From: a virus
Strand: one strand, 5' to 3'
DNA: 64,000 nt
IMG/VR virus record: IMGVR_UViG_3300035698_019747
Span: 1 to 64,000 of that record
The notes below the pieces were generated by a model. It was not told the origin of the DNA. It did no database searches and saw only the letters and a program-made list of their open reading frames with translations. Numbering within the stretch: position 1 is the stretch's first letter; the number at the start of each line of letters is the position of its first letter. The position numbers and the translations under genes are program-made. Of the stretch, positions 61,047 through 64,000 are shown in pieces.

Positions 61047-61757
61047 TTATCTAATAATTTTTTTAATATCATTTGGATTCCACCACTTTGGTAAGAATCT
61101 GGGCTTAGCATATTCGATGAAATGAGATTTCCAAAGTCTTATCAAACTCTCAACACCCTCACGCTCTACCACTAATTTAGTTAAATTAAGAATTTCTAAA
61201 TCATTAATACCATTTATTCTAAATTTCTTAATAGTTTCACTTATATTATATAAATTTTTAGCAGGTATGGAATCCATGTGGTTTCTTAATATCCTAACAT
61301 TCTTCTCATAGCTATAGATGTTCCTATTATTTTCTATCTCGGCACTTGATATATGTTTGTCTAATAGATCCTTCTTCAAGTCATCTGCAAACCTCTCATA
61401 TATACTATGTTCCCCTTCCGTTAATAAAACTAAATCTGTTGAGTTTTTATCTTTATATTTAATTGGAAATAATTTTCTATACATATAAGGAACTACGTGA
61501 TGCTTAGTTAAATTATCTTTACTACCACTGACTACACACATATTTCTTCGTTGATTAAGGTATTTAATAGGCTCACCTTCCCCACCGGGTACAAAAGTCA
61601 ATTGATACTTTTTATGACCTATCTTTTCAGCTAAGCCTTTATTGAGGTACCAATCAACTCTCTTCATCTTACAATAGAACATGAGGTTACCATTGGGATG
61701 GTAAACCTCATTGTTCTCATATAAATTAGATTTTAATATTTTATCGTCATCATCCAT
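61047..61757 (-). CDS. HNH-type endonuclease-like protein
   Basis: A 236-aa protein. RRNMCVVSGSKDNLTKHHVVPYMYRKLFP and TDLVLLTEGEHSIYE show an HNH-like core (HHxVP near residues 96-100, with a second His in EH). HH-VP-type nucleases occur in phage and mobile elements. The ATG at 61757 (MDDDDK) is favoured over 61787 because it overlaps the upstream gene by only 8 bases. A free-standing nuclease with no nearby intron visible. Confidence 0.55.
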   Translation of the reverse strand: MDDDDKILKSNLYENNEVYHPNGNLMFYCKMKRVDWYLNKGLAEKIGHKKYQLTFVPGGEGEPIKYLNQRRNMCVVSGSKDNLTKHHVVPYMYRKLFPIKYKDKNSTDLVLLTEGEHSIYERFADDLKKDLLDKHISSAEIENNRNIYSYEKNVRILRNHMDSIPAKNLYNISETIKKFRINGINDLEILNLTKLVVEREGVESLIRLWKSHFIEYAKPRFLPKWWNPNDIKKIIR

Positions 61758-62658
61758 TTTCTTGACACATTTCCAGAATTTTATCAATATTATCTTTACG
61801 TATTTTATAAATAGTTAGATTTTTTATTTTATCACTTTCACGTTTTATTGTCACGCAGTCTTCCCCAACAAAGCTTCTCATATAAGTTTTAAACACCTCA
61901 TAGCTATCAAATATGGGATCTTGTACCATTTTTGATATTCTATCAATGAAAACACGTGATGAAAACCCATACCCAAATCTAGGTAACATATCTAGTTGAG
62001 TCTTATCTAGACTAGTACTTCTATACCTAATACGGCCAATAAATTTTTCCAACCTTTTAAGATTAGTTACAGAAGCCTCATTAATATCCTTTCCATCTAA
62101 AATTATTTTAACAACATTACTGAAACGAATACTATGTCCAATTATACCATCAAGTGTTTCAATTATTTCATTAAATGGAGCATCATCTAAATCAACACGT
62201 TCATTTACTAGGTCAGTTATTCCCTTATAATGCCTTTTAACTAAGCTACCCTTCTTTGTGATATAGTGATAAGCGTTATCACAAAATGATATACCATAAC
62301 TCATGTTAAGTGCGCGACTCTTATCAGAACTATTTAATAGGTAAAATACTTTACGGAATTTCTCATCACTCACACAAATCTCTTCAGAGTATAATCGGAT
62401 TTCTTGAAGACCCCCGATAATATATATGTCATAACTAGCAATCTCAAATTTTTCTGAAATTTCATTAATACACTTGGTGATAAATGGCTTAAAGTCAAAA
62501 ATCTCATAGCGATCCGAAACTACTTTACGAGCTACCTGTTTTTTATCATAATAAGTAACAACTTCACCCCCCTCTTTTCGAATTTCAATATTATTAAGAT
62601 ATCCAATAACTTCTTCGTAGTTAAATACTTGGTTAATTTTTCTTACTTTATGATACAT
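61750..62658 (-). CDS. Unknown 302-aa protein
   Basis: No family named. It contains a central IRLYSEEICVSDEKFRKVFYL and SFCDNAYHYITKKGSLVKRHYKG, with a C-terminal positively charged region. The first gene of the - strand run that reads into the HNH and primase-like genes. A TATATTTG box lies 22 bases upstream. Confidence 0.5.
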   Translation of the reverse strand: MYHKVRKINQVFNYEEVIGYLNNIEIRKEGGEVVTYYDKKQVARKVVSDRYEIFDFKPFITKCINEISEKFEIASYDIYIIGGLQEIRLYSEEICVSDEKFRKVFYLLNSSDKSRALNMSYGISFCDNAYHYITKKGSLVKRHYKGITDLVNERVDLDDAPFNEIIETLDGIIGHSIRFSNVVKIILDGKDINEASVTNLKRLEKFIGRIRYRSTSLDKTQLDMLPRFGYGFSSRVFIDRISKMVQDPIFDSYEVFKTYMRSFVGEDCVTIKRESDKIKNLTIYKIRKDNIDKILEMCQENG

Positions 62659-62680
62659 ATGTATGATTTTTATTAGAGTA

Positions 62681-62688
62681 CAAATATA
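62681..62688 (-). promoter_or_regulatory. TAnnTTTG promoter box (TATATTTG)
   Basis: Host-type -7 box, upstream of the 302-aa gene. Confidence 0.5.
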
Positions 62689-62727
62689 TACAAAAAAAAA
62701 CTACTCTACCTAAATTTTTGTAATTCT

Positions 62728-63022
62728 TTAATTATTCTCATCAAGGTCGTTAACTATATTTAAAAATTCGTATTCTGGTAAATTGTTTTCCGATACGACA
62801 TACCACGTAAAAATATCATCACCACCCCAATATGAATTAAGTACTTTATCATTCAAGTTATTTTCTTTTAGAAATTCAAAAATAAGTATAGGTGTGTTCC
62901 TATCATCATCAACCCATACCCTCCATTATAGCATCTAAACACGCATGGTATACCAATATAGAATTAATCTCAACTTTATGAAAGTTTAAATATTTTTGTA
63001 ATAATATTCTAGCTTCTTCCAT
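62728..63022 (-). pseudogene. Small gene with one frameshift
   Basis: From an ATG at 63022 the frame gives MEEARILLQKYLNFHKVEIN and on to HACLDAIMEGMG, then stops. Shifting one base near 62916-62922 gives VWVDDDRNTPILIFEFLKEN through DDIFTWYVVSENNLPEY to a TAA at 62728. The second part has no ATG in its own frame, so it is one broken gene of about 97 codons. Function unknown. Confidence 0.55.
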
Positions 63023-63032
63023 TTATACATAT

Positions 63033-63212
63033 TTAATTAACTTCATATTTATCTGACTTACCATTTAAAACATCATCTAATGATCCACCATTATTTAAAT
63101 ATTTCTGGAACTCCTCTGAAATTAGAGGTTCATTTACTTGAAAGACTTCACTCGCTACTTTAAAGGTACTTTCAATTAATTTAAAACCCTTTATAATAAT
63201 ATTATCACTCAT
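63033..63212 (-). CDS. Small protein, 59 aa
   Basis: MSDNIIIKGFKLIESTFKVA start with SEEFQKYLNNGGSLDDVLNG. Overlaps the upstream gene by 4 bases, so coupled. Function unknown. Confidence 0.5.
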   Translation of the reverse strand: MSDNIIIKGFKLIESTFKVASEVFQVNEPLISEEFQKYLNNGGSLDDVLNGKSDKYEVN

Positions 63213-63499
63213 AACCCAAGTGCACTCAATTCATCACCAGATAGTTTAGATAAAGCACTTTTTCTATGATATTCAGTATCTTTAATCACATCTAATACTT
63301 TTATAGGAGTCCCATCACCTTCCCACCCAACATCAACACTACCATATTGCACATAACCATCTTTATCTTTTTCTAAAAATGATAAATAAATATTATGATC
63401 CGTATTTATTGTCATGCCATATTTTTCTTGAATGACTATTAAATCCTTTATGAATTCATTTGATTTAATTATCGCTTCATTTTTAGTATATTTCTTCAT
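63209..63499 (-). CDS. Unknown 96-aa protein
   Basis: Start chosen at 63499 (MKKYTKNEAIIKSNEF) because sequence upstream of that ATG in the same frame is unnatural and overlaps the next gene. Contains YLSFLEKDKDGYVQYGSVDV. Function unknown. Confidence 0.55.
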   Translation of the reverse strand: MKKYTKNEAIIKSNEFIKDLIVIQEKYGMTINTDHNIYLSFLEKDKDGYVQYGSVDVGWEGDGTPIKVLDVIKDTEYHRKSALSKLSGDELSALGL

Positions 63500-63515
63500 A
63501 TATGTTATTAATAAA

Positions 63516-63734
63516 TTATTCTTCTTTCTCATACCATTTAGGATTTGGTAGATCACTATAACTATCCCACATATCCTCATCAATTGGTGTGAAATCATCA
63601 TTAGATATATCAATAGATGTTACTAACAATGCCATCTCACTTCTCAATTCAGATAACCTTTTCTCATCACGAGTATCAGTATACTCTTCTAGTAAATCTG
63701 AATGTCTTTCTCTCATTTCAGTTAAATTTTCCAT
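63516..63734 (-). CDS. Unknown 72-aa protein
   Basis: Helical acidic protein, MENLTEMRERHSDLLEEYTD, ending LPNPKWYEKEE. Function unknown; first gene of a small - strand operon with the two genes that follow. Confidence 0.5.
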   Translation of the reverse strand: MENLTEMRERHSDLLEEYTDTRDEKRLSELRSEMALLVTSIDISNDDFTPIDEDMWDSYSDLPNPKWYEKEE

Positions 63735-63770
63735 GGTAATTTAATTTAATTAGTTAATCTATAACGTTTT

Positions 63771-63997
63771 TTATACTACACTCAATACAGAGTATATACC
63801 ATAAAACACAATCCCATTATTATTTCTACAAAAACTTTTTGACTCTTCAATACGCTTTTTAATAGGCATTGTATTATCATTAAGTATATTTTTTATTTTA
63901 TGTATTGAATTACGTAAATCTTTTAAAAAGTAAGGTATATTATATACACAAATGATAGCACTAATATCACCATCATAAATATATTAAATTTATCCAT
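63771..63997 (-). pseudogene. Right-edge small gene with a probable frameshift
   Basis: An ATG at 63997 begins MDKFNI. Two bases later (an AT repeat at about 63985) the natural-looking frame is different and reads YDGDISAIICVYNIPYFLKD and onwards to TAA at 63771. Skipping two bases, or adding one, joins them into about 75 codons. It may be broken or misread; a truncated 24-codon product is the alternative. Confidence 0.4.
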
Positions 63998-64000
63998 TAC

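Overview
The window is one contiguous piece of a very AT-rich (about 70% A+T by eye), densely packed genome of a large contractile-tailed (myovirus) phage. The virion genes include a tail sheath, a tail tube, a gp25-like baseplate wedge protein, two gp26/gp51-like baseplate proteins and a large terminase, alongside a phage-type nucleotide and RNA metabolism set. A Bacteroidota (Flavobacteriia-like) host is the best guess: starts are preceded by A-rich tracts with few Shine-Dalgarno motifs, TAnnTTTG -7 promoter boxes recur upstream of genes, and a ClpC-type unfoldase is encoded. No capsid, portal, prohead protease or replication core is in view, so this is part of a larger genome.

Layout. 1-7 kb: cytosine methyltransferase, N-terminal half of the terminase (+ strand), a SpoT-like HD protein, two zinc-metallopeptidase genes and a 2H phosphoesterase. 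7-11 kb: ankyrin protein and class I ribonucleotide reductase (nrdA, nrdB). 11-27 kb: baseplate, tube and sheath genes, a Vsr-like homing endonuclease and the C-terminal half of the terminase (- strand). 27-37 kb: Dam methylase, P-loop kinase-like protein, two ADP-ribosyltransferase-like paralogues, CCA-adding enzyme, ankyrin protein, exonuclease and a second 2H protein. 37-50 kb: ClpC-like unfoldase, guanylate-kinase-like protein, poly-Asp proteins and a gp25-like protein. 50-54.5 kb: NadD-like, IMPDH/GMPR and thymidylate synthase genes, then one Arg and four Ser tRNAs. 54.5-64 kb: mostly unknown small genes, a SHOCT protein, an HNH protein and several broken reading frames.

Main observations. 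(1) The terminase is broken at its Walker A lysine and encoded as two genes about 24 kb apart on opposite strands; each carries half of an intein, split unusually early (51-residue N half, 148-residue C half), so an active enzyme needs protein trans-splicing. A free-standing Vsr-like homing endonuclease lies between the halves. (2) About 18 otherwise unrelated proteins share a short N-terminal leader (Met, basic/aromatic residues, then a [LI]xE or FNE motif) that resembles the T4 capsid-targeting sequence. They include two metallopeptidases, two ADP-ribosyltransferase-like proteins, a LETM1-like protein and an EF-hand peptide, and may be a packaged, co-injected protein set. (3) A Ser/Arg-rich 25-codon leader followed by a strong terminator precedes the tRNA-Arg plus four tRNA-Ser cluster and uses codons those tRNAs read, which suggests attenuation. 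(4) An 11-bp motif, TTTAATATATA, precedes the tail tube gene, both terminase halves and many leader-bearing genes and is a candidate late promoter.

Several small genes are interrupted by single frameshifts or in-frame stops. Some of these lie in homopolymers, so assembly error and real decay cannot be told apart from the sequence alone.
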